Both the position numbers and the translations under genes were made by a program. This document shows positions 35,531 through 44,894 of a stretch of 64,000 nt of DNA, in pieces. Under the pieces are notes generated by a model that was not told where the DNA came from, did not search any database, and saw only the letters and a list, made by a program, of their open reading frames with translations. How positions within the stretch are numbered: position 1 is the stretch's first letter; each line of letters opens with the position of its first letter. This stretch comes from Paraburkholderia caledonica NBRC 102488. GTDB taxonomy: Bacteria > Pseudomonadota > Gammaproteobacteria > Burkholderiales > Burkholderiaceae. The stretch is taken from NCBI RefSeq assembly GCF_000685095.1, contig NZ_BAYE01000007.1, forward strand, positions 186,001-250,000, in the 5' to 3' direction.

Positions 35531-36060
35531 TCGCAGCGGCCCTTGCCCGCGGCGACTGCGTTCAGCATCGGGCACTGGCAGGGTCCTTTCACTTTCTCGA
35601 TGCGCTGATCGCGCACGGCGTCGAGCAGCGCGTCGGCGCGCCCATGTCGCGGAATGATCAGCGCAGCGTCGATTTCGACAAGCGGCACCAGCGCGAAAGC
35701 ACGCTCGACGAGGCGAGGATGCGGAACGATCAGATCGGCTTCGTCGATCGATTGATCGCCGAAAAGCAGGATGTCGAGATCGAGCGTTCGCGGTGCATTG
35801 CGAAAGGGCCGCTCCCGGCCGAACTGATGCTCGATCTTGTGGCACAGCGCAAGCAGATGCCGCACGGGCAGCGTCGTGTCGATCTTTACGACGCAGTTGA
35901 AATAGTCGTCACCGCCCGCGTCGATCGGGGCCGTGCGATATAGGCTCGACTTGGCGAGCACGGTGATGGTGTGCTGTTGTGCGAGGCACACCACTGCGTC
36001 TTTCAGGGTCTGGCGCGCGTCCCCGAGATTCGCGCCGAGGCCGAGATAAGCAACCGTCAT
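35527..36060 (-). CDS. folK: 2-amino-4-hydroxy-6-hydroxymethyldihydropteridine pyrophosphokinase
   Basis: Activates the pterin precursor of folate with ATP pyrophosphate. The 177-residue protein has YLGLGANLGDARQTLKDAV at residues 5-23, SSLYRTAPIDAGGDDYFNCVVKIDT and the signature RPFRNAPRTLDLDILLFGDQ (about 84-103), followed by VPHPRLVERAFALVPL. Length is typical. It follows pcnB with a 48-bp gap and overlaps the kinase gene by 4 bp. Confidence 0.96.
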   Translation of the reverse strand: MTVAYLGLGANLGDARQTLKDAVVCLAQQHTITVLAKSSLYRTAPIDAGGDDYFNCVVKIDTTLPVRHLLALCHKIEHQFGRERPFRNAPRTLDLDILLFGDQSIDEADLIVPHPRLVERAFALVPLVEIDAALIIPRHGRADALLDAVRDQRIEKVKGPCQCPMLNAVAAGKGRCE

Positions 36061-36108
36061 GGCATAACTTCCTGCAACTATCGTTCGACGGCTTCAGCGA
36101 ACGCTGCG

Positions 36109-37707
36109 TCAGTCTTCGTGCGGGCCTTCATGGCCCGCTTCGGCGTCTGTGCGTTCGGCTGGCGTGCCGCCCTCCATTCCGTCGCCCGATTTGCGGTTTC
36201 TCGCGCCACTGCTGCGTCTCCGTCGTTTTCTGGGGCTTCGGTCCTTCCCGCCTTGCGTAAGCAATGTTTCACGCGCCGCGATGTCTCCTTCGATGAACTC
36301 CGTCCACCACGCTCCGACCGACTCATCGAGTTCGCCCGATTCGCAGCGCAACAGGAGGAAATCATACCCCGCTCTAAATCTTTGGTGTTCCAGCAGCTTC
36401 AGCGCGCTTCTTCCCGAGCGTTTTTCGAGGCGCAGTTGCAAGCCCCAGATCTCGCGCATGTCGGACGAGAAGCGCTTGTGAATAGCGAGCTTTTCCGTCT
36501 GCATGTCGAGGACTTCGTCCATCGCGCGATGCAGCGCCGGCACCGGATATTCACCATTCGCTTCAAACTTCTGCCAGCGCTGTTGCACGTCGTGCCAGAG
36601 CAGCGTGGCGAACAGGAAGCCGGGTGACACCGGCTTGCCGGCGCGCACGCGTGCGTCCGTGTTGGTGAGCGCGAGCGTGATGAATTTCTCGCCGGTGGGC
36701 TGCTCGAGCACGACGTCGAGCAAGGGCAGCAAACCACGATGCAGGCCTTCCTGGCGCAGGCGCTTCAGGCAGGCGAGCGCGTGGCCGGACAGCATGAGCT
36801 TCAGCATCTCGTCGAACAGACGCGCGGCCGGCACGTTGTTGATCAGGTCGGCCATTTCGACGATCGGCGCGCGGGTCGCGTCTTCGATCTCGAAGTCGAG
36901 CTTTGCCGCAAAACGCACCACGCGCAGCATGCGCACAGGATCTTCGCGATATCGCGTGGCCGGGTCGCCGATCATGCGCAGCAGGCGCGCGCGCACGTCC
37001 GCCATGCCGTTGTGATAGTCCAGCACGGTTTCGGTGGCGGGATCGTAGTACATCGCGTTGATCGTGAAGTCGCGGCGCGTGGCGTCTTCGTGCTGCTCGC
37101 CCCACACGTTGTCGCGCAACACGCGTCCGCTTGCGTCGACCGCGTGCGTGCGGCGATCCAGCTCGTCGCGTTTCAGGCGCCGCGGCGGCGCGGCGTCAGC
37201 GGCGGGCGGATCGACCAGCGCGCGGAACGTGGAGGTTTCGATGATTTCCTGGCCGAACTGCACATGCACGATCTGAAACCTGCGGCCGATGATGCGCGCG
37301 CGGCGGAACAGCTTCTGCACCTGTTCGGGCGTGGCGTCGGTCGCCACGTCGAAGTCTTTCGGCTTGATGCCGAGCAGCAGGTCGCGCACCGCACCGCCGA
37401 CGATAAACGCGCGGTGCCCCGCCTGTTGCAGGCCTTCGGTCACGCGAATCGCGTTGCGCGAGATCAGCGTGGGGTCGATGCCGTGTACGTCGTGCGGAAT
37501 GATGACCGGCACGTCCGGGTCGCGCACTGTATTTGCGGGCACGCCATTGCGGGCCGGTTTGCGGCGCGCGCGGCCGGTTCCCGCGGCGCCTGCTGCATTG
37601 CGTGCCGGTGCGCTGCCGGGTTCGTCTGAGTCGGCTTCAGCCGGCACGGTGTCGTCGGCGGACGCTGTGTCCTGGCCGAATAGCTTACGGATGAGTTTTT
37701 TGATCAC
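36109..37707 (-). CDS. pcnB: poly(A) polymerase PcnB
   Basis: Adds poly(A) tails to RNA 3' ends, promoting decay. The 532-residue protein has a nucleotidyltransferase head: FIVGGAVRDLLLGIKPKDFDVATDATPEQVQKLF (about 90-123), GRRFQIVHVQFG, DNVWGEQHEDATRRDFTINAMYYDP and RYREDPVRMLRVVRFAAKLDFEIE. The C-terminal tail, ending KDRSPRKRRRRSSGARNRKSG..., is basic then acidic. The GTG start at 37707 overlaps the upstream HAD gene stop (GTGA), which fixes it; the frame is open much further upstream by chance. The first 75 residues are low-complexity. Confidence 0.93.
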   Translation of the reverse strand: MIKKLIRKLFGQDTASADDTVPAEADSDEPGSAPARNAAGAAGTGRARRKPARNGVPANTVRDPDVPVIIPHDVHGIDPTLISRNAIRVTEGLQQAGHRAFIVGGAVRDLLLGIKPKDFDVATDATPEQVQKLFRRARIIGRRFQIVHVQFGQEIIETSTFRALVDPPAADAAPPRRLKRDELDRRTHAVDASGRVLRDNVWGEQHEDATRRDFTINAMYYDPATETVLDYHNGMADVRARLLRMIGDPATRYREDPVRMLRVVRFAAKLDFEIEDATRAPIVEMADLINNVPAARLFDEMLKLMLSGHALACLKRLRQEGLHRGLLPLLDVVLEQPTGEKFITLALTNTDARVRAGKPVSPGFLFATLLWHDVQQRWQKFEANGEYPVPALHRAMDEVLDMQTEKLAIHKRFSSDMREIWGLQLRLEKRSGRSALKLLEHQRFRAGYDFLLLRCESGELDESVGAWWTEFIEGDIAARETLLTQGGKDRSPRKRRRRSSGARNRKSGDGMEGGTPAERTDAEAGHEGPHED

Positions 37708-38390
37708 GTGGGTTGAAAGAGTTCGAGGATGCGCCAGCCTTTGGCCTGCGCATGGGCGCGCAATGTGTCGTCGGGATTCGTTGCGATCGGATCGGTGACT
37801 TTTTCGAGCAGCGGAATGTCGTTGTGCGAATCGCTGTAGAAGTAGCTGCGCTCGAAGTCGCTCCAGCTCTTGCCGAGCGACGCAAGCCATGCCTCGGTGC
37901 GCACGATCTTGCCTTCCTTGTAGCTCGGCGTGCCGGTGGGGCGGCCGGTGTAGGCCGAGTGCGGCTGGCCGTCGACGGTTTCCGCTTCGCAGGCGATCAG
38001 CGTGTCTACGCCGAACGCGCTCGCGATGGGACGGGTGATGAATTCGTTGGTCGCGGTGACCACGCAGCACAGGTCGCCGGCTTCGCGGTGCCGCTTGACC
38101 AGTTCGACGGCCGCCGGGAGGATGGCCGGCGTGATCACTTCGTGCATGTACTGCACGTGAAAGTCCGCGAGTTGCGCGCGCGTGTATTTCGCGAGCGGCG
38201 TGAGCATGGCGATCAGATAGGCGTGAATGTCCAGCTTGCCGGCTTTGTAGTCGGCATAAAAGCGGTCGTTTTCACGAGCGAAATTTTCGCCGTCGACCAT
38301 GCCGTGTTTCACCATGAAGCGGCCCCATTCGTGGTCGCTGTCGGTGGGAATGAGCGTGTGATCGAGGTCGAAGAGTGCGAGATTAGCCAT
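37704..38390 (-). CDS. HAD-superfamily hydrolase, subfamily IB (phosphoserine-phosphatase-like)
   Basis: The 228-residue protein has the three HAD motifs: LALFDLDHTLIPTDSDHEW (nucleophile D8, motif I), VVTATNEF (about 112, motif II), and a motif III aspartate pair in YFYSDSHNDIPLLEKV (about 188-203). It resembles the SerB/CicA-like HAD-IB proteins, which dephosphorylate small phosphomonoesters. The substrate is unknown. It overlaps hda by 8 bp and pcnB by 4 bp, so the three are one transcript. Confidence 0.9.
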   Translation of the reverse strand: MANLALFDLDHTLIPTDSDHEWGRFMVKHGMVDGENFARENDRFYADYKAGKLDIHAYLIAMLTPLAKYTRAQLADFHVQYMHEVITPAILPAAVELVKRHREAGDLCCVVTATNEFITRPIASAFGVDTLIACEAETVDGQPHSAYTGRPTGTPSYKEGKIVRTEAWLASLGKSWSDFERSYFYSDSHNDIPLLEKVTDPIATNPDDTLRAHAQAKGWRILELFQPT

Positions 38391-39126
38391 GGGGATCTAT
38401 TTTACTTGAAGCGGCGGACGACGCGGCGGGCCCGTCCGCGCCCGGCGAAGCCAGCATCGTGCGCAAAAGCGGCAATGTAACCGCGCGCTTCTGTTCGAGC
38501 GAGAAACGGTCGAGCGCGTCGAGAAGCGCCATCAGGCTTGGCATGTCGCGACGAAAATGCGTGAGCAGATAGGCCGGCACGTCGTCGGCCAGCATGATGC
38601 CGCGCTCGCGGGCTGCGTGCTTCAGCACCGCTGCCTTGCCTTCGTCGGGCAGCGGCGTGAGGTGGAACACGAGACCCCAGCCGAGCCGCGTGCGCAGGTC
38701 CTCGCGCACCGTCATGCCGATCGGCGCCGCGTTGCCGGTGGCGACGAGCGCGCTCGTCGGATGCGCGCGCACTTCGTTGAAGAGATTGAACACGGCGATC
38801 TGCTGCGCGGCCGACAGGCCGTCGCAATCGTCGATCGCATAGAGCGCCACGCGCGGATCGAAACTGAACGCGGCAAGGCCGCTTTGCGGACCCGCGAAGC
38901 GCGCGTGCCCCGGCGGCGCTTCGTGCACGAGCGCTTGCAACAGGTGAGTGCGACCGCTGCCCGCTTCGCCCCAGATATAGAAGGTGCGATCGGCGACAGG
39001 CCCGGCCGCAAGCGCGCCGTCGAGTTCACGCAGGCGCGTCACCAGCTCGGCGTTTGCGCCAGCGAAAAAATTGTCGAATGTCGATGGCGGCGGAGTGCCG
39101 AGATCGAGCGTCAGTTGACGAAGCAC
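38383..39126 (-). CDS. hda: DnaA regulatory inactivator Hda
   Basis: The 247-residue AAA+ homologue of DnaA that, with the DNA sliding clamp, stimulates hydrolysis of DnaA-ATP after initiation. The N-terminus RQLTLDLGTPPP carries a clamp-binding motif (Q-L-x-L-x-L). A Walker A-like GEAGSGRTHLLQA lies near residue 53 (Arg instead of Lys), a Walker B-like VALYAIDDCDGL near 92, and a sensor/arginine-finger region LRTRLGWGLVFHLTPLPDEGK near 145-165. The Ser/Ala-rich C-terminal tail is not conserved. It starts 71 bp after the permease gene and overlaps the HAD hydrolase by 8 bp. Confidence 0.92.
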   Translation of the reverse strand: MLRQLTLDLGTPPPSTFDNFFAGANAELVTRLRELDGALAAGPVADRTFYIWGEAGSGRTHLLQALVHEAPPGHARFAGPQSGLAAFSFDPRVALYAIDDCDGLSAAQQIAVFNLFNEVRAHPTSALVATGNAAPIGMTVREDLRTRLGWGLVFHLTPLPDEGKAAVLKHAARERGIMLADDVPAYLLTHFRRDMPSLMALLDALDRFSLEQKRAVTLPLLRTMLASPGADGPAASSAASSKIDPHG

Positions 39127-39197
39127 AGTAGGTTAATGCCGAAAGTAGGGCTGAGGCTGCCGATCGTCCTGGCGAGCCGGGTCACTGGAGCAGAAGG

Positions 39198-40274
39198 TCA
39201 ATTGTTGTACAGGGTGCTTTCCAGATAGCTTTGCCGCAATTCGCGCACCGCCACGGACAAAATCGCACTCACGGGCAGCGCAAGCAGCACGCCGAAAAAG
39301 CCGAACAGTTGCCCGAACGCGAGCAACGCGAAAATGACTGCGAGCGGGTGCAGCCCGATCCGCTCGCCGACGAGGCGCGGCGTCAGGAAAAAGCTCTCCA
39401 CGATCTGACCGACGCCGTAGATCACAGCCACCGCACCAAAGCCATACCAGTTGCCGAACTGCAGCAATGCTGCAAGAAGCGCCAGCGCGAGCCCGGTCGC
39501 AAAGCCAATGTACGGGATGAACACTGCGAGCCCGGTGAAAATGCCCACCGGCAGCGCGATCTCAAAGCGGGCGATGCTGAGCGCCACCGCATAGAACGCC
39601 GCGAGCACGCCCATCACGAGTAACTGGCCGCGCAGGTATTGCGACAGCATCTGATCCATGTCGCGCGCGAGTTGCAGCGTCTTGTCGAGCCAGCGGCGCG
39701 GCACCACGCCCTGTACGCGCAGCAGCATGCGGTTCCAGTCGTACAGCAGATAGAACAGCACGAGCGGCACCAGAACGAGATTGCCGATTACGGTCATCAT
39801 GACGTTGCCGCTCGTCACGATCGAGGTCCATGCATAACGCGCGACCGTCTGCGCGCTGCCTTCCAACTGGCCCATCACGAGATCGCGCACGCTCGCGAAA
39901 TCCAGCGAATCGGCGAGCCCCAGCATGGCGAGCTTGGGCTGCAGCCACGCATTCACATGGGCGAACAATTGCGGCACCTGCTGCCGCAGCTGCGGGCCTT
40001 CCTTCTGGATGACGGCGAAAACCAGCAGCGCGAGCATTGTCACCAGCAACGTGAAAAGCAGCATCATCAGCAACGCAGCGATCGCGCGCGGCACGCGCCG
40101 GCGCACCATCCACGCGACGCCTGGCTGCAGAATGTACGCGAGAATCGCGCCGAGCAGAAACGGCGTGAGGACGGGGCTCAAGAGCCACAGCAGAATGCCG
40201 ACGCCGAGCGCGATGGCTAGCCAGATGGAAGCGCGGCGCTGGACCGGAGTCAGTATCGAGGAGTTCTGTTGCAA
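39198..40274 (-). CDS. AI-2E family transporter (PerM-like permease)
   Basis: The roughly 358-residue membrane protein has about eight hydrophobic segments: two at the N-terminus (IWLAIALGVGILLWLLSPVLTPFLLGAILAYIL), then AIAALLMMLLFTLLVTMLALLVFAVI. Near the C-terminus come QLLVMGVLAAFYAVALSI, VFIPYIGFATGLALALLAALLQF and FALLAFGQLFGFFGVLLALPVSAILSVAVREL. This is the AI-2E_transport (UPF0118) family; substrates of most members are unknown. The start is uncertain. A TTG at 40274 has AGGAAA upstream and fits the family, while an open frame reaches 40424 without support. It is divergent from purM and upstream of hda. Confidence 0.88.
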   Translation of the reverse strand: MQQNSSILTPVQRRASIWLAIALGVGILLWLLSPVLTPFLLGAILAYILQPGVAWMVRRRVPRAIAALLMMLLFTLLVTMLALLVFAVIQKEGPQLRQQVPQLFAHVNAWLQPKLAMLGLADSLDFASVRDLVMGQLEGSAQTVARYAWTSIVTSGNVMMTVIGNLVLVPLVLFYLLYDWNRMLLRVQGVVPRRWLDKTLQLARDMDQMLSQYLRGQLLVMGVLAAFYAVALSIARFEIALPVGIFTGLAVFIPYIGFATGLALALLAALLQFGNWYGFGAVAVIYGVGQIVESFFLTPRLVGERIGLHPLAVIFALLAFGQLFGFFGVLLALPVSAILSVAVRELRQSYLESTLYNN

Positions 40275-40384
40275 TGTTGTTTCCTGGTGTCGCCGGAACG
40301 GATGATTCAAATTCCAGCCAGCCGGCCGGCAACGCTGTATGGGACCAGAGTAAGCGCTGAAGCGCCAACTCTCGATCGGCATCG

Positions 40385-40403
40385 GGTAAAATCGCATTTT
40401 ACC
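40385..40403. promoter_or_regulatory. perfect palindrome before purM
   Basis: GGTAAAAT and ATTTTACC form a perfect 8-bp inverted repeat around CGC, 20 bp before the purM ATG. The TAAAAT halves can serve as -10 boxes on both strands, for purM and for the divergent permease gene. The repeat could also be an operator. Confidence 0.5.
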
Positions 40404-40422
40404 GACCTTCGAGCTCTCCCCC

Positions 40423-41490
40423 ATGAATCAACCGAAATCCGCCCCGAATTCAACCGGTTCGGCCCAAGGTCTGTCGTATCGCGACGCCGGCGTGGACATC
40501 GACGCGGGCGACGCCCTTGTCGACGCGATCAAGCCCTTTGCCAAAAAGACGATGCGCGACGGCGTGCTGGGCGGCATTGGCGGATTCGGCGCGCTGTTCG
40601 AAGTGCCGAAGAAGTACAAGGAACCGGTGCTGGTATCGGGCACGGACGGCGTGGGCACGAAGCTGCGCCTCGCGTTCGAGTTGAACAAGCACGACACCGT
40701 CGGCCAGGATCTGGTCGCCATGAGCGTGAACGACATTCTCGTGCAAGGCGCCGAGCCGCTCTTTTTCCTCGACTACTTTGCCTGCGGCAAGCTGGACGTG
40801 AACACGGCGGCAACGGTCGTCAAGGGTATCGCTTACGGCTGCGAACTGGCGGGCTGTGCCTTGATCGGCGGCGAGACGGCTGAAATGCCGGGCATGTATC
40901 CGGACGGCGAATACGATCTCGCGGGCTTCGCGGTCGGCGCGGTGGAAAAAAGCAAGATTATCGACGGCAGCACCATTGCTCCCGGCGACGTGGTGCTGGG
41001 CCTTGCTTCGAGCGGCATTCATTCGAACGGTTTTTCGCTGGTGCGCAAGATCATCGAGCGCGCGCAGCCAGATCTCAATGCGGATTTCGACGGCCGTTCG
41101 CTAGCCGACGCTTTGATGGCGCCCACGCACATTTACGTTAAGCCGCTTCTCTCGCTGATGCAGCAAATCGCCGTGAAGGGCATGGCGCACATCACCGGTG
41201 GCGGGTTGGTCGAAAATATTCCGCGGGTTCTGCGCGAAGGCCTGACGGCCGAGCTGGATCATCGCGGCTGGCCGCTGCCGCCGCTCTTCTCGTGGCTGCA
41301 AAAACACGGCGGCGTGGCGGATGCGGAAATGCACCGCGTATTCAACTGCGGTATCGGGATGGCGGTGGTCGTCTCGGCTGCTGACGCGGACGCTGCAATC
41401 GGTCTGTTGTCCGCAGCCGGCGAGCAGGTCTGGAAGATCGGCACGATTCGCGAGAGCGCGCCGGGTGAAGCACAGACGGTCGTGGTGTAA
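40423..41490 (+). CDS. purM: phosphoribosylformylglycinamidine cyclo-ligase (AIR synthetase)
   Basis: ATP-dependent ring closure of the imidazole in purine synthesis. The 355-residue protein has [23 protein letters not shown] (about 17-39), [17 protein letters not shown] [66 protein letters not shown] (about 67-115), [16 protein letters not shown] and [19 protein letters not shown]. These are diagnostic. Length is typical. It is followed by a strong hairpin and converges on miaA. Confidence 0.97.
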   Translation: MNQPKSAPNSTGSAQGLSYRDAGVDIDAGDALVDAIKPFAKKTMRDGVLGGIGGFGALFEVPKKYKEPVLVSGTDGVGTKLRLAFELNKHDTVGQDLVAMSVNDILVQGAEPLFFLDYFACGKLDVNTAATVVKGIAYGCELAGCALIGGETAEMPGMYPDGEYDLAGFAVGAVEKSKIIDGSTIAPGDVVLGLASSGIHSNGFSLVRKIIERAQPDLNADFDGRSLADALMAPTHIYVKPLLSLMQQIAVKGMAHITGGGLVENIPRVLREGLTAELDHRGWPLPPLFSWLQKHGGVADAEMHRVFNCGIGMAVVVSAADADAAIGLLSAAGEQVWKIGTIRESAPGEAQTVVV

Positions 41491-41498
41491 AGATTGGC

Positions 41499-41535
41499 AG
41501 CCAGCGCGGCGTGAATATTAAACGCCGCGCTGGCT
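41499..41535. terminator. 14-bp hairpin between purM and miaA
   Basis: AGCCAGCGCGGCGT and ACGCCGCGCTGGCT form a perfect 14-bp stem with a 9-nt loop, 8 bp after the purM stop. There is only a short T stretch further on, so it may stabilise 3' ends of both converging transcripts or act as a weak terminator. Confidence 0.6.
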
Positions 41536-41653
41536 CGCAGTTTCAAGGTTTCTGAGGTCTAGCAGTCCGCCAGCAAGCTTCCCGTCTGGGTAGCTCGAAA
41601 GCGCAGTGCTTCCACGTGCTTCAAAGTGCTTCAACTTACTTCAACGAAGCGCA

Positions 41654-42613
41654 TCAGACAGGTTGTGAAACCAGCGCTTCGATCAGATCAAGCACCTGCG
41701 CGCTCGCGTTTGGGTCGCAACAGTCCACCACCACCCGCTCGTTCATGCTGCGCAGCCATGTGAGTTGCCGTTTGCACAATTGCCGCGTCGCGAACACGCC
41801 TTTGTCGCGCATGGTCGGGTAGTCGACGGTTCCATCGAGATATTCCCAGACCTGCCGGTAGCCGACGCAACGCATCGACGGCATCTCGGGCGATAAATCT
41901 CCGCGTTCGCGCAGCTTCACCACTTCATCGACAAAGCCGCTCGCAAGCATGGAATCGAAACGCTGCTCGATGCGCGCGTGCAGCACGCTTCGGTCCGACG
42001 GCTCGAGTGCGATCGGCGCGAAGCGCCACTGCGCCGCTGCGTCGTCGATGCGAGCGGGCGCGGCCAGCAATGCGGACATCGCTTGACCCGTTAGCAAGAA
42101 CACTTCGAGCGCGCGCTGGATCCGCTGCGAATCATTGGGCGCAAGGCGCGCGGCAGTCGCCGGATCGACGGCAGCCAGGCGTGCATGCAGCGCGGGCCAG
42201 CCATCGCGCGCGGCGTCGGCGTCGAGTTGCGCGCGGACAGTCGTGTCGGCTGCGGGCAAGTCGTTGAGCCCTTGAGTCAGTGCCTTGTAGTACAGCATCG
42301 TCCCACCGACCAGCAGCGGCAGCCGGCCTCGCGCACTGATCTCTGCGGTCAACCGGAGCGCGTCGGCGCGAAATTCCGCGGCGGAGTAGGCGTCGGCGGG
42401 ATCGACGATGTCGATAAGATGATGTGGCGCTACCGCCCGCTCGTCGGCGGTAGGCTTTGCGGTGCCGATGTCCATCTCGCGATACACGAGCGCCGAATCG
42501 ACGCTGATGATTTCCACCGGCCGCCGCGCGGCCAGGGCCAAAGCAGCTGCGGTTTTGCCCGACGCAGTCGGGCCGAGCAGGCACGGAATGGGCGTAGCGG
42601 TGCGTGCGTTCAT
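41654..42613 (-). CDS. miaA: tRNA dimethylallyltransferase
   Basis: Adds the isopentenyl group to A37 of tRNAs reading UNN codons. The 319-residue protein has the P-loop [19 protein letters not shown] (about 10-28), [67 protein letters not shown] and [15 protein letters not shown], all MiaA features. I use the ATG at 42613. A TTG seven codons upstream has a GAGG before it and is an alternative. It lies 43 bp downstream of mutL, the classic mutL-miaA order. Confidence 0.95.
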   Translation of the reverse strand: MNARTATPIPCLLGPTASGKTAAALALAARRPVEIISVDSALVYREMDIGTAKPTADERAVAPHHLIDIVDPADAYSAAEFRADALRLTAEISARGRLPLLVGGTMLYYKALTQGLNDLPAADTTVRAQLDADAARDGWPALHARLAAVDPATAARLAPNDSQRIQRALEVFLLTGQAMSALLAAPARIDDAAAQWRFAPIALEPSDRSVLHARIEQRFDSMLASGFVDEVVKLRERGDLSPEMPSMRCVGYRQVWEYLDGTVDYPTMRDKGVFATRQLCKRQLTWLRSMNERVVVDCCDPNASAQVLDLIEALVSQPV

Positions 42614-42656
42614 GAACGTGCCGGCGCTCGGCAATCGAGCCTCGAAAAACGCACCG

Positions 42657-44702
42657 TCACTGTCCGCGCATGAAGAGGCGGTCGAGGTCGGAGAGCGTCA
42701 ACTGATACCACGTGGGACGCCCGTGGTTGCACTGGTCGGCGCGCTCGGTCGCTTCCATCTGACGCAACAGCGCGTTCATTTCGTCCAGCGTGAGACGCCG
42801 GTTCGCGCGCACCGCGTGATGGCAGGCGAGCGTGCCGAGCAGTTCGTGCTGACGCTCGGTCAGGACACGCGAGCCGCCGTAAGCGTGCAGATCGGCCAGC
42901 ACCGCGCGCGCCAATGCCTGCAGGTCGGCGTCTTTCAGCAGCGCCGGCACCGCGCGGATGGCGAGCGTGGTCGGCGACAGAACGGCCAGGTCGAAGCCGA
43001 GTGCGTCGAGCGTGTCGCGCTCTTCTTCCACTGTGCCGATTTCGACGGGGTCCGCCTGCATCGTCTGCGGAATCAGCAACGGCTGCACGGCAATCGTTCG
43101 GTCGGCGAGCGCGTTCTTGAACTGCTCATAAAGAATGCGCTCGTGCGCGGCGTGCATATCGACGATCACGAGCCCATGCGCGTTTTGCGCAAGCACATAG
43201 ATGCCGTGAATCTGGCCGAGCGCGAAGCCGAGCGGCTGATCGTCGGCGGGATTGAACGCGGGCGGTGCGTAGGGCGCTGACGAGTTGTAGGGAGACGGAC
43301 CTTCGGCGGCGGAATCGCGTGCTTCGAAAAGCGTCGCGCCTTGCGCAGTTCCGGCGCTGGTGTCCTTGCGGCCGAACAACGCGTCATAGAAAGCGAGCGG
43401 TTGGGCGACCGGCAGCGTGCCCTGTGTCATGCGGGACTGCCGCATCCACGTATTGCCCGCTTGCGACGCGCTGAAGCCGCCGCCCGCCGGTCCCGGCGTG
43501 CCGTTCGAACTCGAGCCGCCGACAAAGCTGCCCGCACCGGAACCGCCGAATCCCGCAACGTCGGCGCCGCCCGGTGAAGTCCCCAACGAAACCGCTCCGT
43601 CCGCCAACGCTTGCAGATGCGCCGCATGCCCGCCTGCGGTCGTCTCCGGCGACGCGCCCGCATGGCGCGCCAGCGCACGCTGGACCGCGTGGAAAACGAA
43701 CTGATGAATCGAGCGTGAATCGCGGAACCGAACTTCGATCTTCGACGGATGAACGTTCACGTCGACCGCTTCGGGCGGCAGATCGAGAAACAGCACATAT
43801 GACGGATAACGGTCGCCATGCAGCACGTCTTCATAAGCGGCGCGCACCGCGTGCGTCAGCAGCTTGTCGCGGACGAAACGGCCGTTGACGAAGAAGTACT
43901 GCTGATCGGAGCGTCCGCGGCTTGCGGTCGGCAAACCCGCGCAACCGTAGACGGCGAGCGGACCGGCGGATTCATCGAGCGGCAGATGAGCCGTCGCGAA
44001 AGTTTCGCCGAGTATCTTCGCGACTCGCGCAGGCGGTTCGCTCGCGTTCCAATGCTCGACGGCCTTGCCGTTGTGCAGGACCGAAATGGCGACGTCCGGT
44101 CGCGCCAGCGCAGCACGGCGAATCTGTTCGAGACAATGGCCGAGTTCTGTCTGTTCGCTTTTCAGGAATTTGCGGCGCGCGGGCGTGTTGAAGTACAGCT
44201 CCCGCACTTCGATGGTGGTGCCTTGCGTGCCCGCAGCCGGGCTCAGCACGCCGGTTTGTGCATCGACGCGCACTGCATGCGGCGCATCGGCCGTGCGGCT
44301 CGTGATGGTCATCTGCGCGACCGACGCAATCGAGGCCAGCGCCTCGCCGCGAAACCCGAGCGTCGCGACGGCCTCGAGCTCGGCGAGCGAGCGGATCTTG
44401 CTGGTCGCGTGGCGCATCAACGCGAGTGCAAGTTCGTTCTCGGGAATGCCGCAGCCGTCGTCGGTGATCGAAATACGTTTGACGCCGCCCTCGTCCAGCA
44501 TGATGCGAAGCGTTTGCGCGCCCGCGTCGAGGGCGTTTTCAAGCAACTCCTTCACCACCGACGCGGGCCGCTCGACCACTTCGCCGGCGGCAATCTGGCT
44601 GATGAGCTGATCGGGCAGCGGCAGGATTGCCCGCAGCGGGCGCACAGCCGGTGTAGCGGCGGCGGCCGTGGCGTCGACAGGCGTTTCGGAAAATTCGGAC
44701 AT
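42657..44702 (-). CDS. mutL: DNA mismatch repair protein MutL
   Basis: The roughly 681-residue mismatch-repair protein has a GHKL ATPase domain ([91 protein letters not shown]). A Gly/Ser-rich linker (about 395-435) and a dimerisation domain follow. The C-terminal part carries the endonuclease-type motif [12 protein letters not shown] and CNHGRP near the end, so it likely nicks DNA itself. The ATG at 44702 is supported by a -10 box 6 nt upstream. miaA follows. Confidence 0.97.
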   Translation of the reverse strand: MSEFSETPVDATAAAATPAVRPLRAILPLPDQLISQIAAGEVVERPASVVKELLENALDAGAQTLRIMLDEGGVKRISITDDGCGIPENELALALMRHATSKIRSLAELEAVATLGFRGEALASIASVAQMTITSRTADAPHAVRVDAQTGVLSPAAGTQGTTIEVRELYFNTPARRKFLKSEQTELGHCLEQIRRAALARPDVAISVLHNGKAVEHWNASEPPARVAKILGETFATAHLPLDESAGPLAVYGCAGLPTASRGRSDQQYFFVNGRFVRDKLLTHAVRAAYEDVLHGDRYPSYVLFLDLPPEAVDVNVHPSKIEVRFRDSRSIHQFVFHAVQRALARHAGASPETTAGGHAAHLQALADGAVSLGTSPGGADVAGFGGSGAGSFVGGSSSNGTPGPAGGGFSASQAGNTWMRQSRMTQGTLPVAQPLAFYDALFGRKDTSAGTAQGATLFEARDSAAEGPSPYNSSAPYAPPAFNPADDQPLGFALGQIHGIYVLAQNAHGLVIVDMHAAHERILYEQFKNALADRTIAVQPLLIPQTMQADPVEIGTVEEERDTLDALGFDLAVLSPTTLAIRAVPALLKDADLQALARAVLADLHAYGGSRVLTERQHELLGTLACHHAVRANRRLTLDEMNALLRQMEATERADQCNHGRPTWYQLTLSDLDRLFMRGQ

Positions 44703-44708
44703 GGCGAA

Positions 44709-44714
44709 ATTATA
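44709..44714 (-). promoter_or_regulatory. -10 box abutting the mutL start codon
   Basis: On the minus strand TATAAT stands 6 nt before the ATG (44702), so transcription from it would begin at the start codon. No ribosome-binding site is visible and the -35 region is poor. Confidence 0.5.
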
Positions 44715-44894
44715 GCGATTCGGCGCGGCGGTCCTCGGATGGCGGAAACGAGCCGGAGATTTTCGAAGTTCGCCCGGGCACTTTCTGTATGATGACGCGG
44801 TCAATTTGGGCGGCGAGCGAGCGCTCGCCGCTATCCCGGAGGTCTGCTGCCGACCTTCCTGCCACGTTCACTCTTGCCTCATAAAGGACGCTTT

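Noticed and set aside
34508..35608. 366-codon open frame on the plus strand opposite the panB start and the kinase gene
   Set aside because: Antisense shadow; the minus-strand genes are recognisable and tightly coupled.
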